Shown here: piece by piece, positions 11,080 through 19,925 of the stretch
Layout: every line of letters starts with the position of its first letter
Numbering within the stretch: position 1 is the first letter of the stretch
NCBI RefSeq assembly: GCF_003244875.1
Contig: NZ_LXXZ01000073.1
Coordinates: 1 to 64,000, forward strand
Length of the DNA: 64,000 bases
Direction: 5' to 3'
Origin: Stenotrophomonas sepilia
Lineage (GTDB): Bacteria; Pseudomonadota; Gammaproteobacteria; Xanthomonadales; Xanthomonadaceae
The notes under the pieces: model-generated
Databases searched by the model: none
Seen by the model: only the letters and a program-made list of their open reading frames with translations
Told to the model about the DNA's origin: nothing
Made by a program: the position numbers and the translations under genes

Positions 11080-13130
11080 ACCTCCTGCTGCGTTTACTGG
11101 CGCTGGCAACGGTGTTGCTGGGCAGCGGTTGTGCATCGCTTTCGCATGCCGAGCGCGACCGTGCCGAAGCGATCGCCGTGCAGGCGCGCTCGACCGTGGT
11201 CGGCTGCCAGCGCGCCGACCGCTGCGCGCAGGACTCACCGCTGCGTGCGCTGGCCGGCCGGGCGTTCACCGAATCCACCCCCGAACAGCCGCGCCACTAC
11301 GCCACCCTGCTCGACGAGGGCGAAGGTGCGCTGGTGGCGCGCCTGAACCTGCTGCGCAGCGCTACCCGCAGCATCGACCTGCAGACCTACATCTTCGACA
11401 AGGACGACAGCGCCCGGCTGGTCATCGACGAGCTGCTGGCTGCATCGCGGCGCGGGGTGAAGGTGCGCGTGCTGATCGACCAGCTCTCGGCGATCTCCGA
11501 CCTGCAGATCCTCGGCGCGCTGTCCGGCGCGCACCAGAACTTCCAGCTGCGGGTCTACAACCCGACCTTCGGCAAGGCCCGGCTGAACTACTTCGACTAT
11601 GCCGGCAGCGTGCTGTGCTGCTTCCGCCGCTTCAACCAGCGCATGCACAACAAGCTGCTGGTGATCGACGATGCGATCGGCGTGGTCGGCGGCCGCAACT
11701 ACCAGGACGACTATTACGACTGGGACCGCGAGTACAACTTCCGCGACCGCGACGTGCTGATCGCCGGCCCGGAGGCGCGGGCGATGGCCGCCAACTTCGA
11801 TGCCTTCTGGCATGCCAGGCGCAGCGTGCCGGCCGAGCGCCTGAACGATGTCGGCCGCACCCTGCTGCGCGAGGGCGTGCCGACCCTGCCGCCGGCCAGC
11901 TTCCGCCGCCCCGAGCGGGTGCAGCGGGTCAGTGCCGAAGCCAATGACATGGACTTCGTCAGCCGTTCCTTCGTCGATACCGCCTTGCCGGTGGCCTCGG
12001 TGCGCTATGTCGCCGACCTGCCACGCAAGCACCGGCGCGAGAAGGCCGATGCGCCACTGGCGGGCCAGCACGTGACCGAGCCGCAGCTGGATGCGCTGAT
12101 CGCCGGCGCGCAGGAGGAAGTGATCCTGCAGACGCCATACCTGGTGTTGTCCAAGCCGGCGCAGAAGCTGTTCCGCGAGCTGCGCAAGCGCCCGCAGCCG
12201 CCGCGGGTGGTGGTGTCCAGCAACAGCCTGGCCGCCACCGACAACCCGATCGTGTATGCGCTGTCGTACAAGTACAAGCGGCGCAACATGCGCGAACTGG
12301 GCTTCAACATCTTCGAGTACAAGCCGTTCCCGCTGGATGCACCGGTCGACTACCGCAACCTGCTGCCTGATCCGATCGCCGCGCCCGGGGGTGACGACGA
12401 CGGCGGGCGCAATCCGCTGATCGGCGGCAGCGCCGCGGGCAGCAATGCCGGCGACAGCCGCGATCGCGATGAGCATCCGGCACCCACCGGCAAGCAGCTG
12501 GCGGTGAACCCGCGCACCGGCAGTGCCTACCAGAACGCGCGCGAGCGCCGCCGCGCGGCCGGCAGCGAGGTCGAGACCCGCCTGCTGCGCACCGAGACCC
12601 GGCCCTCCTTCCTGGGCAGCAAGGCGGTCAACAAGCCGTTGCCGGTCACCCGCAAGGGCGCGCGCATGGGCCTGCATGCCAAGTCGCTGGTGGTCGACCG
12701 CCGCATCGGCGTGGTCGGCACCCACAACTTCGATCCGCGCAGCGAGAACTACAACACCGAAGGTGCGGTGATCATCGATGACCCGGCCTTCGCCGAGCAG
12801 CTGGCCGAGAGCATCCTGCGCGATATCCACCCGCAGAACTCGTGGACGGTGGCGCCGCGGGCCAAGCCGCCGGTGCTGTCCGGGCTCAACTACAGCGTCG
12901 GCAAGGCCTCCGAGGCACTGCCGATCCTCGACTTCTGGCCGTGGCGCTATGCCACCGACTACGAGTTCAAGCCCGGCCCGGACTGTCCGCGGCCGCTGCC
13001 CCGGCAGGACCCGGACTTCCACCGCTGCTATGTCGCCGTGGGCGATTTCCCCGAGGTCAATGTCGGCCCGAAATGGCTGCTGGTCCGCATGCTCACTGCA
13101 TTCGGCGCCGGCCTCGTTCCCATCCTCTGA
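11076..13130 (+). CDS. phospholipase D-family protein (ClsC/YmdC-like cardiolipin synthase)
   Basis: A 684-residue lipoprotein-like enzyme (LLGSGCASL lipobox near residue 19) with two HxK(x)4D phospholipase D motifs: HNKLLVIDD near residue 191 and HAKSLVVDR near 533, the latter followed by GTHNFDPRSENYN. The architecture fits ClsC/YmdC-type cardiolipin synthases, which transfer phosphatidyl groups at the inner membrane. It is longer than E. coli ClsC because of a low-complexity insert around residues 430-510. The start is GTG at 11076, overlapping yceI by 4 nt. Confidence 0.85.
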   Translation: MNLLLRLLALATVLLGSGCASLSHAERDRAEAIAVQARSTVVGCQRADRCAQDSPLRALAGRAFTESTPEQPRHYATLLDEGEGALVARLNLLRSATRSIDLQTYIFDKDDSARLVIDELLAASRRGVKVRVLIDQLSAISDLQILGALSGAHQNFQLRVYNPTFGKARLNYFDYAGSVLCCFRRFNQRMHNKLLVIDDAIGVVGGRNYQDDYYDWDREYNFRDRDVLIAGPEARAMAANFDAFWHARRSVPAERLNDVGRTLLREGVPTLPPASFRRPERVQRVSAEANDMDFVSRSFVDTALPVASVRYVADLPRKHRREKADAPLAGQHVTEPQLDALIAGAQEEVILQTPYLVLSKPAQKLFRELRKRPQPPRVVVSSNSLAATDNPIVYALSYKYKRRNMRELGFNIFEYKPFPLDAPVDYRNLLPDPIAAPGGDDDGGRNPLIGGSAAGSNAGDSRDRDEHPAPTGKQLAVNPRTGSAYQNARERRRAAGSEVETRLLRTETRPSFLGSKAVNKPLPVTRKGARMGLHAKSLVVDRRIGVVGTHNFDPRSENYNTEGAVIIDDPAFAEQLAESILRDIHPQNSWTVAPRAKPPVLSGLNYSVGKASEALPILDFWPWRYATDYEFKPGPDCPRPLPRQDPDFHRCYVAVGDFPEVNVGPKWLLVRMLTAFGAGLVPIL

Positions 13131-13140
13131 AGGTGCCCGC

Positions 13141-13575
13141 ATGACCCTGGTGTTCCGCGAAGTCGTTTCCCTCGAGCAGCTCAACACGCTCAGCCGCAAC
13201 ACCGCGATCGAGTCGCTGGGCATCGTCTTCAGCGGGGCCGGCGACGATTGGCTGCAGGCCACCATGCCGGTGGACGAGCGCACCCGCCAGCCCTACGGCA
13301 TCCTGCATGGCGGCGCGTCGGTGGTGCTGGCCGAGACCCTGGGCAGCAGCGCCGGCAACCTGTGCGTGGATACGGCCAAACAGATCTGCGTAGGGCTGGA
13401 GATCAACGCCAACCATGTACGCGCCGTTCGCTCGGGCACCGTGACCGGCACCGCACGTGCACTGCACGTCGGCCGCAGCACCCAGCTGTGGGAGATCCGC
13501 ATCGAGGACGAGCAGGGCCGCCTGGTGTGCATCTCGCGGCTGACCCTGGCGGTGGTGGCGGCCGGCCACGGCTGA
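13141..13575 (+). CDS. hotdog-fold acyl-CoA thioesterase (PaaI/MenI-like)
   Basis: A 144-residue hotdog protein with the family segment YGILHGGASVVLAET near residue 50, where the histidine and the following acid form the thioesterase site, and a final strand ending LTLAVVAAGHG. Such enzymes release free acids from acyl-CoA; homologues act on aromatic or naphthoyl CoA. The ATG at 13141 gives the usual length although the frame is open upstream. Confidence 0.82.
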   Translation: MTLVFREVVSLEQLNTLSRNTAIESLGIVFSGAGDDWLQATMPVDERTRQPYGILHGGASVVLAETLGSSAGNLCVDTAKQICVGLEINANHVRAVRSGTVTGTARALHVGRSTQLWEIRIEDEQGRLVCISRLTLAVVAAGHG

Positions 13576-13693
13576 GCCCCGGACGGCCGGTGACGGCAGC
13601 GGAACCCAGCGTTCCCCGCCGATTGCCCCGGTCGATGGGTGTTATGGCCTAAATCGGCTGGCAGCGATGACGGCCCTCCGGTATCGTGCGCGG

Positions 13694-14485
13694 ATGACTT
13701 CCCCCACTCCGGCCCCCCGCGGCGGCGTGGCGCGTGTGTGCCGTTACCTGTACCGCGTACCGCTGCTGTTGGTCCACATCGTTGTGTTCCTGCCGCTCAT
13801 CCTGATCGGCATGCTTCGGCCGTGGGGCGAACTGCGCGTGGGCGAGGCGACCCTGGGGGCCAAAGTGGTCAACTGGTGGCAGGGCGGGCTGATGTGGATC
13901 TTCGGCTTCCGCCTGGTGCAGATCGGTACGCCGTTGCCCGGCGCCGTGCTGTTCGTCGCCAACCACGTCAGCTGGGTCGACATCTGCATCCTGCACAGCC
14001 AGCGCATGATGGGCTTCGTCGCCAAGCGCGAGATCGCCAGCTGGCCGTTGGTCGGTTGGCTGGCCGCGCGTGGCCAGACCATCTTCCACCAGCGCGGCAA
14101 CACCGAATCGCTCGGTGGCGTGATGCAGGTGATGGCCGATCGCCTGCGCGAAGGCAAGGCGGTGGGCGTGTTCCCGGAAGGGCGCACCCGCGGCGGCCAC
14201 GAAGTAGGCCCGTTCCATGCCCGCATCTTCCAGGCCGCGGTTGAAACCGGCGTGCCGGTGCAGCCGGTGGCACTGGTGTACGGGCTCAAGGGCGATGCGC
14301 AGACCATTGTCGCGTTCGGCCCCGGCGAGAGTTTCTTCGCCAATTTCCTGCGCCTGCTCGGTGAGCCGGCGCGGCGTGCAGAAGTGCACTTCCTGGCACC
14401 GATCGGTGCGCAGGACCTGGAAGGCCGTCGGCGCATCGCGGAGACGTCGCGCGCGCGCATCGTGGCGGCCATGAGCTCCGAGTGA
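13694..14485 (+). CDS. 1-acyl-sn-glycerol-3-phosphate acyltransferase family protein
   Basis: Membrane-anchored acyltransferase (263 residues from this start) with a hydrophobic N-terminal segment, the catalytic NHVSWVDI motif (NHX4D) near residue 83 and the substrate-binding FPEGRTRGG motif near 163. Family members acylate lysophosphatidic acid or ornithine lipids in phospholipid synthesis. An in-frame ATG at 13667 is possible; 13694 (MTSPTPAPRGG) is preferred by length. It lies 7 nt before the next gene. Confidence 0.85.
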   Translation: MTSPTPAPRGGVARVCRYLYRVPLLLVHIVVFLPLILIGMLRPWGELRVGEATLGAKVVNWWQGGLMWIFGFRLVQIGTPLPGAVLFVANHVSWVDICILHSQRMMGFVAKREIASWPLVGWLAARGQTIFHQRGNTESLGGVMQVMADRLREGKAVGVFPEGRTRGGHEVGPFHARIFQAAVETGVPVQPVALVYGLKGDAQTIVAFGPGESFFANFLRLLGEPARRAEVHFLAPIGAQDLEGRRRIAETSRARIVAAMSSE

Positions 14486-14492
14486 GGGTGCG

Positions 14493-15527
14493 GTGGCCCT
14501 GATCCCGCCACCCGTCCTGGACGCCGGCACGCCGACGCTGCACGCGGCTGACTACCAGCCGCCGCGCTGGCTGCGCAATCCGCATCTGCAGTCGATGCTC
14601 AGCTCCAGCCGCATGCGCCTGCAGCGCGGCCTGCTGCTGCTGGCCGCGACCGGCGCGATCAGCGAAGAACTGATCCTCGACGGCGGTGATGGCGTGCGCC
14701 TGCAGGGCTGGCACAGCCACATCGAAGGCCGCGAACCCAAGGGCATGGCCCTGCTGCTGCACGGCTGGGAAGGCAGCGCCGAATCCAGCTACATGCGCAT
14801 GGCGGCCGCGCGCATGCTCGAACAGGGCTTTGACGTGGTGCGGCTGAATTTCCGCGACCACGGCAATACCCATCATCTCAACCCCGGCATCTTCCACTCC
14901 AACCTGATCGACGAAGTGGTGCATGCCGCGGGCGATATCGCCCAGCGCTGGCCGCAGTTGCCGCTGGTGGCCGCCGGTTACTCGCTGGGCGGCAATTTCG
15001 TGCTGCGCCTGGCCCAGCGCGCGCCAGCGGCCGGCGTGCCGCTGCTGCGCGTGGCCTCGGTATGCCCGGTGCTGGATCCGGCGCTGACCATGGAGAGCAT
15101 CGAGAACGGCCCGGCGATGTACGACTGGTACTTCCGCCGCAAGTGGGCCGGTTCGCTGCGGCGCAAGCGCGACCTGTTCCCCGAACTGAGCGACTGCGAC
15201 GACCGCGTACTGAAACTGGACATCCGCGCGCTGACTGCCTGGCTGGTCGAGCGCCACACCAGTTTCGGTTCGTTGCAGGCCTATTTCGATGGCTACTCGA
15301 TTGCCGGCGATCGGCTGTCCACGTTGCAGGTGCCTGCCGACATCCTGATGGCGCAGGACGACCCGGTGATCCCCTACGCGACCTTCAGCGACTGGCAGCT
15401 GCCGCACCAGGCGCATCTGGAAACCGCCAGCTGGGGCGGACACTGTGGCTTCCTGGAAAACTGGCGCGGTGACGGCTTCTCCGAGCGCTGGGTGGCGCAG
15501 CGCCTGCAGCGCGTGCTGCAAGGCTGA
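14493..15527 (+). CDS. alpha/beta hydrolase, YheT type
   Basis: A 344-residue hydrolase resembling YheT: conserved start PPRWLRNPHLQSM, oxyanion region LLLHGWEGSAESSYM, nucleophile elbow GYSLGGNF and a late histidine in GGHCGF. YheT-type proteins are esterases of poorly defined substrate. Starts with GTG, 7 nt after the acyltransferase, so the two are probably one transcript. Confidence 0.85.
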   Translation: MALIPPPVLDAGTPTLHAADYQPPRWLRNPHLQSMLSSSRMRLQRGLLLLAATGAISEELILDGGDGVRLQGWHSHIEGREPKGMALLLHGWEGSAESSYMRMAAARMLEQGFDVVRLNFRDHGNTHHLNPGIFHSNLIDEVVHAAGDIAQRWPQLPLVAAGYSLGGNFVLRLAQRAPAAGVPLLRVASVCPVLDPALTMESIENGPAMYDWYFRRKWAGSLRRKRDLFPELSDCDDRVLKLDIRALTAWLVERHTSFGSLQAYFDGYSIAGDRLSTLQVPADILMAQDDPVIPYATFSDWQLPHQAHLETASWGGHCGFLENWRGDGFSERWVAQRLQRVLQG

Positions 15528-15583
15528 ACCGGCACGGGCGCGCAGGCCGCTACAATGCGGGTTTGCCCTTGAACCGGACCGCC

Positions 15584-17653
15584 ATGCAAGACCAGATCAT
15601 CCAAGCGTTGCGCCAGAACGAGGCCGACCAGGCCGTGCAGCTGGCCCAGGCGTGGACCCGTGATGAACCCGGCCAGGCCGAGGCCCACCGCTGGCTGGCG
15701 CTTGCGCTGCAGCAGCAGGGCAAGGCCGAGGACGCGATGGAAGCCCTGCAGCAGGCGCTGCAGCTGGCCCCGGACAACGCCCAGCTGCACCTGCAGCACG
15801 CCGGCCTGCTGCTGGCCCTGCGCCAGTTCGACGGCGCCGGCGAAGCACTGACGCGCACCACCGGGCTGGACCCGAACGCATTCGCCGCGTACCTGATGCA
15901 GGCCCACCTGGCGATCGGTCGCAACGATTTCGATGAAGCGCAGCGCCTGTCCACGCTGGCCTCGCGTGTCGAGCCGGACCACCCGGAGCTGCTGACCATC
16001 GATGGCATGATCGCGCTGCGCCGCGATGATGCCGATCGCGCGCTGACGCTGCTGTCGGCCGCCAACCAGGCCCTGCCCAACGACATCCGCGTGCTTTACG
16101 CACTGGGCTTCGCCTACCTGGGCAAGAACATGCTGGCCTTCGCCGAGCAGGCGTTCCGCCGCGTGCTGGAACTGAACCCGACCATCGCCTCGTTGCATGG
16201 CCTGGTGGTGCAGCTGGCCATGCGCCAGGGCAACCTGGAAGCTGCGGCAGAAGCGATGCAGATCGCGCTGCAGCAGGAAGGCCTGGATACGCCTTCGATG
16301 CGCCGCCTGGCTGGTGAACTGGCACTGCGCAGCGGCCAGCCGCTGCAGGCGCTGGAACACCTGCTGCCGTTGCTGGAATCGCTGCCTGATGACCGCGACG
16401 TGCTGCAGCTGCTGCTGATGTCCTGGCAGCGCCTGGGTCGCGAAGACGAGGCCCGCGCACGCCTGGATGCCGCCTTGGAGCAGCACCCGCAGCTGCACGA
16501 CCTGTGGCTGGCACGCCTGGCGGTGGAGGAGGTCGGCAGTGCCACCGCCGCCGCCACGGTCGAGCGCTGGATGGACGCGATGCCGGGCCACCTGCCGGCG
16601 CTGGAAGCGCGCCTGCGGCTGCACGACATGGTGGGCGAACACGCGCAGGCCGAAGCGATCGCCGAGCGTATCGTCAGCCTCGAACCGGGCCGTGTCAGTG
16701 GCGAAACCCGCCTGGTCGAAGGCCTGCTCCAGCGCGATCCGGCCGCTGCCGTCGCCCGCGTGCAGGCGCTGATCGGCATGGCGCCGGAAGGCCACCGTGC
16801 CGACCTGCGCACCTGGCTGGGCGAGATCCAGGATCGCGCCGGGCAGCACGAAGACGCGCTGCAGACCTGGCTTGCCCTGCAGGCCGACCAGGCCCCGCAG
16901 CGCCTGCCGCTGCCGCCGCAGGCCAAGGCACCGCCGAGCTGGCCGGACAAGGGCGAGATCGACGGTGATGCCACTTCCGCACCGATCTTCCTGTGGGGTG
17001 CGCCGGGGTCGGGCGTGGAGCGCGTGGCGACCGGCCTGGCTGCGGCCAGCCCGGTACTGCGCAGCGACCGCTATACCTCCAACGCACCCGACGACGCGTT
17101 CCAGAACTACCACACGCTGCAGGACCTCGCTTCGGGCGTGCTGACGCCGGAGCGGCTGGTGCAGCGCTGGCGCGAACAGCTGCCGTCGCGCGGCGTGCAG
17201 GACGACGCGATCATCGACTGGCTGCTGTGGTGGGACAACGCGCTGCTGTGGGCGCTGCGCCCGCAGTTGCCGCAGGGCCGCCTGCTGGTGGTGCTGCGCG
17301 ATCCGCGCGACATGCTGCTGGACTGGGTGGCCTACGGTGCGGCCGCGCCGCTGGCGATGACCTCGCTGGCCGAAGCCAGCGAATGGCTGGCGCGCGCGCT
17401 GGCCCAGGTCGCCGCCCTGCACGAGGACGATCTGTACCCGCAGGTGTTGCTGCGCATCGACCAGATCGGCAACGATCCGCAGGCGATGGCCGAACTGCTG
17501 GGCCGACTGTTCGAGCGGCCGATGCCGCCGGCCGCGCAGCTGGGCGCGCCGCGTTTCCCGCCGGGCCACTGGCGCAACTACCGCGACGTGATGAGCGCCG
17601 CCTTCGCCAAGCTCACCCCGATCGCGGTGCGCCTGGGTTACCCGGAAGAGTGA
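15584..17653 (+). CDS. TPR protein with C-terminal sulfotransferase-like domain
   Basis: About 689 residues. The first two thirds are tandem TPR-like helical repeats from near residue 10 to about 450. The last 220 residues begin IFLWGAPGSGVERVATGLA, which looks like the 5'-phosphosulfate-binding loop of sulfotransferases, and include LLVVLRDPRDMLLDW, similar to the 3'-phosphate-binding motif. This TPR plus sulfotransferase arrangement is known in bacteria, but the acceptor is unknown. ATG 15584 is chosen over an in-frame TTG at 15563. The loop is not the canonical PKSGTT, so activity is uncertain. Confidence 0.75.
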   Translation: MQDQIIQALRQNEADQAVQLAQAWTRDEPGQAEAHRWLALALQQQGKAEDAMEALQQALQLAPDNAQLHLQHAGLLLALRQFDGAGEALTRTTGLDPNAFAAYLMQAHLAIGRNDFDEAQRLSTLASRVEPDHPELLTIDGMIALRRDDADRALTLLSAANQALPNDIRVLYALGFAYLGKNMLAFAEQAFRRVLELNPTIASLHGLVVQLAMRQGNLEAAAEAMQIALQQEGLDTPSMRRLAGELALRSGQPLQALEHLLPLLESLPDDRDVLQLLLMSWQRLGREDEARARLDAALEQHPQLHDLWLARLAVEEVGSATAAATVERWMDAMPGHLPALEARLRLHDMVGEHAQAEAIAERIVSLEPGRVSGETRLVEGLLQRDPAAAVARVQALIGMAPEGHRADLRTWLGEIQDRAGQHEDALQTWLALQADQAPQRLPLPPQAKAPPSWPDKGEIDGDATSAPIFLWGAPGSGVERVATGLAAASPVLRSDRYTSNAPDDAFQNYHTLQDLASGVLTPERLVQRWREQLPSRGVQDDAIIDWLLWWDNALLWALRPQLPQGRLLVVLRDPRDMLLDWVAYGAAAPLAMTSLAEASEWLARALAQVAALHEDDLYPQVLLRIDQIGNDPQAMAELLGRLFERPMPPAAQLGAPRFPPGHWRNYRDVMSAAFAKLTPIAVRLGYPEE

Positions 17654-17663
17654 GGACACGCCG

Positions 17664-18275
17664 ATGCAACTGAGCAGCCACAGCCTGACCAACGGTGCAC
17701 CGATCGACCGCGAATTCGCCGCAGGCGATGCCGCGGGCTTCGCACCGGACCGCAATCCGCACCTGGCCTGGAGCGATGTGCCGGATGGCACCCGTTCGTT
17801 CCTGCTGGTATGCGTCGATCCGGACGTGCCGACCGTGCCGGAGACGGTCGGCCGCACCGACATGAGCGTGCCACGCGACCAGCCCCGCTGTGATTTCGTG
17901 CACTGGGTGATGGCCGATATTCCGGCTTCGGTGCGCGAGATTGCCGCAGGCAGCTGCAGCGACGGCTTCGTGGTGAAGGGCAAGACCACGCCGGCCGGGC
18001 CGGCCGGCAGCCGCCAGGGCCTGAACGACTTCACCGGCTGGTTCGCCGGCAACCCGGACATGGCCGGTGACTACCTGGGCTACGACGGCCCCTATCCGCC
18101 GTTCAATGACGAGCGCGTGCACCGCTACTTCTTCCGCGTGTTCGCGCTGGACGTGGCATCGCTGCAGCTGCCGGCACGCTTCACCGCCGCCGACGCGTAC
18201 CGGGCCATGCACGGCCACGTGCTGGCCGAAGCGGCACTGCACGGCACCTACACGTTGAATCCGGCGCTGGGCTGA
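17664..18275 (+). CDS. YbhB/YbcL family PEBP-like protein
   Basis: A 203-residue phosphatidylethanolamine-binding-like protein. Visible family motifs are NPHLAWSDVP, VCVDPDVP, DFVHWVMADI, GPYPPFNDERVHRYFF and the final VLAEAALHGTY. No signal peptide, so cytoplasmic. The biochemical role of bacterial YbhB proteins is unsettled. It is 10 nt after the TPR gene and is the last of the co-directional series starting at 9302; a palindromic repeat pair follows. Confidence 0.85.
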   Translation: MQLSSHSLTNGAPIDREFAAGDAAGFAPDRNPHLAWSDVPDGTRSFLLVCVDPDVPTVPETVGRTDMSVPRDQPRCDFVHWVMADIPASVREIAAGSCSDGFVVKGKTTPAGPAGSRQGLNDFTGWFAGNPDMAGDYLGYDGPYPPFNDERVHRYFFRVFALDVASLQLPARFTAADAYRAMHGHVLAEAALHGTYTLNPALG

Positions 18276-18286
18276 GGCTGCATAAC

Positions 18287-18368
18287 GGGTCGTGCCGGCC
18301 GCTGGCCGGCCACGTCCGTGTGTTGCTGCATCCGCCCGTGGCAGCCGGCCAGCGGCCGGCTCTACCGC
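18287..18368. repeat. paired SMAG-type palindromes
   Basis: Two inverted copies of a GCCGGCC-CTGGCCGGC type stem: GTGCCGGCCGCTGGCCGGCC near 18293 and GCAGCCGGCCAGCGGCCGGC near 18341, the second followed by TCTAC. They lie in the gap between convergent genes and could end transcripts from both sides. Confidence 0.7.
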
Positions 18369-18401
18369 TGGCGAAGACGGGCGACCCTGCGGCCGCCCTT
18401 T

Positions 18402-18860
18402 TCATTCGTCCGTACCGGCTACCGGCGCGAACACCAGCACATCGCCATGCGCATTGCGCAGCAGCAGGCGGCCACGCTCATCCAGCGCAAGCGTCATCTC
18501 TGCGCGTGCATTCACCAGCGTGCCGGCGACACGTTCCTGTTCGGCCACCTCGGCCCGCATGCAAGCGGCTGTGGTGATGATGCCGCCCTCAAGAAGCAGC
18601 CGGTCACCTTGCAGGTGATAGGTGCTGCTTGACTGGTTGCACAGGTTCAACTCGCTCATGTAGCCGGGTTGGAAGCGCAGCGTGTAGGGCGGTCGACCGC
18701 GCACGAACAACGCATCAATGCGCCGGCCCTGCGCGTCGGTGGCGCGCGCGAGTTGCCACGGATGTGCCTCGAGCTGCCCGGTGGTGGGCGTGCTGGCAGC
18801 GGCCACATCCGTAGACATGGCCAGCAGCGCGGCAATGATGAGGGCGGGGACGTGCTTCAT
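18402..18860 (-). CDS. META-domain protein, secreted
   Basis: A 152-residue protein with a clear signal peptide (ends near VAAAS) and one META/HslJ-like domain: LEAHPWQLARATDAQG, a central NLCNQSSSTYHLQGDRLLL and terminal GDVLVFAPV. META domains occur in heat-shock protein HslJ and in envelope proteins of unknown function. It resembles the N-terminal part of the next gene upstream on the same strand, suggesting an old tandem duplication; a palindromic repeat pair separates them. Confidence 0.78.
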   Translation of the reverse strand: MKHVPALIIAALLAMSTDVAAASTPTTGQLEAHPWQLARATDAQGRRIDALFVRGRPPYTLRFQPGYMSELNLCNQSSSTYHLQGDRLLLEGGIITTAACMRAEVAEQERVAGTLVNARAEMTLALDERGRLLLRNAHGDVLVFAPVAGTDE

Positions 18861-18885
18861 GCCGATCTCCCTGATGCATGCGGGT

Positions 18886-19027
18886 AGTGCCGGCCGTTGG
18901 CCGGCAACATCCGCGTGTTGGCGGTGCTCCGCAAGGCAGCCGGCCAGCGGCCGGCTCTACCCACCACGAAGAAGGGCGACCTCGCGGCCGCCCTTCAAGA
19001 GCCAGCCGACTAACAGTCGGCTCTACA
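18886..19027. repeat. SMAG-type palindromes between the META genes
   Basis: GTAGTGCCGGCCGTTGGCCG (18886 on) and the inverted copy GCAGCCGGCCAGCGGCCGGC ending TCTACC near 18962 form one dimer. A smaller stem, GCCGACT/AGTCGGC followed by TCTAC, ends at 19026, directly at the 3' end of the next gene. Confidence 0.7.
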
Positions 19028-19852
19028 TCACTTCTCGATGGCCGACTCGACCACCATGTCCAGCACGTAGGCCTGCGACGGCGCATCGGCCGGTGGGTTC
19101 TTCACTTCGTAGCGCTTCACGCGCACTACGTTGCGCACGCCGTCTTCGTGGGTGTAGCCCTCGATGTTGCCGTAGAAGTTCTCGAACTTGCCCGGCTCAC
19201 CCTGCTTCAGGCCCTTGTCGTCGAACTTCACTTCGCGCACCTGCAGGCACTGGTAGTCCGGAATCAGCGGGTGCGAGCACTTCTCGGTCTTCGCGGCCAC
19301 TTCCAGGAACACGGTTTCGCCGGCGCCGCCGTAGCGGGTTTCAGCGGTCGGTTCCGGGTTGAACACCAGCACGTCGCCCTTGGCGTTGGTCAGGGTCAGC
19401 TTGCCATCGGCATCCTGCTCGGCCTTCAGTTCGCCCTGCAGGCGGCTCGACACGGCTTCGTCCAGCGCCATCAGCGCCTTGTCGGTGCAGGCCATCATGG
19501 TCGAGGCCATCGCACTGACCGTCAGCTTGCCGTCGGCCAGGGTGTAGCCGCCGCCCATGCGGTTGCAGGTGTTGCTGACCGACAGGCGGCCATCAGCGAA
19601 GTCCAGGGTGACCGGCTTGTCTTCGCGGGCGAACAGCGCGTCGATGCGCTTGCCGTCGGCGCCGGTGGCCTGCTGCAGCAGCCAGTGCTGGCTCTGCAGG
19701 CGCTGCGCATCCAGGTGCGCCAGCGTCTGCTGGTCCGCTGCCTTGGTCGCGGCCGGGGCCACGTCGTCGCCGCCATTGCCGGCCGGGGCCGGGGTCTGGC
19801 TGCAGGCGGCCATCAGGGCCAGCGGGAGGAGCAGGGTGAGCTTGCGGTTCAT
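19028..19852 (-). CDS. META and DUF4377 domain lipoprotein
   Basis: A 274-residue lipoprotein with lipobox LMAAC (Cys17). Residues about 45-165 form a META/HslJ-like domain (SQHWLLQQATGADG, NTCNRMGGGYTLADG, KGDVLVFNPEP). Residues about 175-274 match DUF4377, with ETVFLEVAAKTEKC, YQCLQVREV and FYGNIEGYTHEDGV. Likely located in the outer-membrane or periplasmic envelope; function unknown. The good upstream AGGAGAAT supports the ATG at 19852. Confidence 0.85.
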   Translation of the reverse strand: MNRKLTLLLPLALMAACSQTPAPAGNGGDDVAPAATKAADQQTLAHLDAQRLQSQHWLLQQATGADGKRIDALFAREDKPVTLDFADGRLSVSNTCNRMGGGYTLADGKLTVSAMASTMMACTDKALMALDEAVSSRLQGELKAEQDADGKLTLTNAKGDVLVFNPEPTAETRYGGAGETVFLEVAAKTEKCSHPLIPDYQCLQVREVKFDDKGLKQGEPGKFENFYGNIEGYTHEDGVRNVVRVKRYEVKNPPADAPSQAYVLDMVVESAIEK

Positions 19853-19925
19853 GGTGATTCTCCTTGGGGAACCGTGGGGGAAACGGGGTGGGGCCGGCCA
19901 TGGGGTTACCGTGCCCCAGTGCTGT

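Noticed and set aside
11235..13283. 682-codon minus-strand frame opposite the phospholipase D gene
   Set aside because: Shadow frame; the plus strand carries both HxK(x)4D motifs in order.
15374..18061. 895-codon open frame on the minus strand across the YheT, TPR and PEBP genes
   Set aside because: It mirrors well-supported genes on the plus strand; long antisense frames arise easily in high-GC DNA with G/C third positions, and its product is arginine/glutamine-rich without domains.
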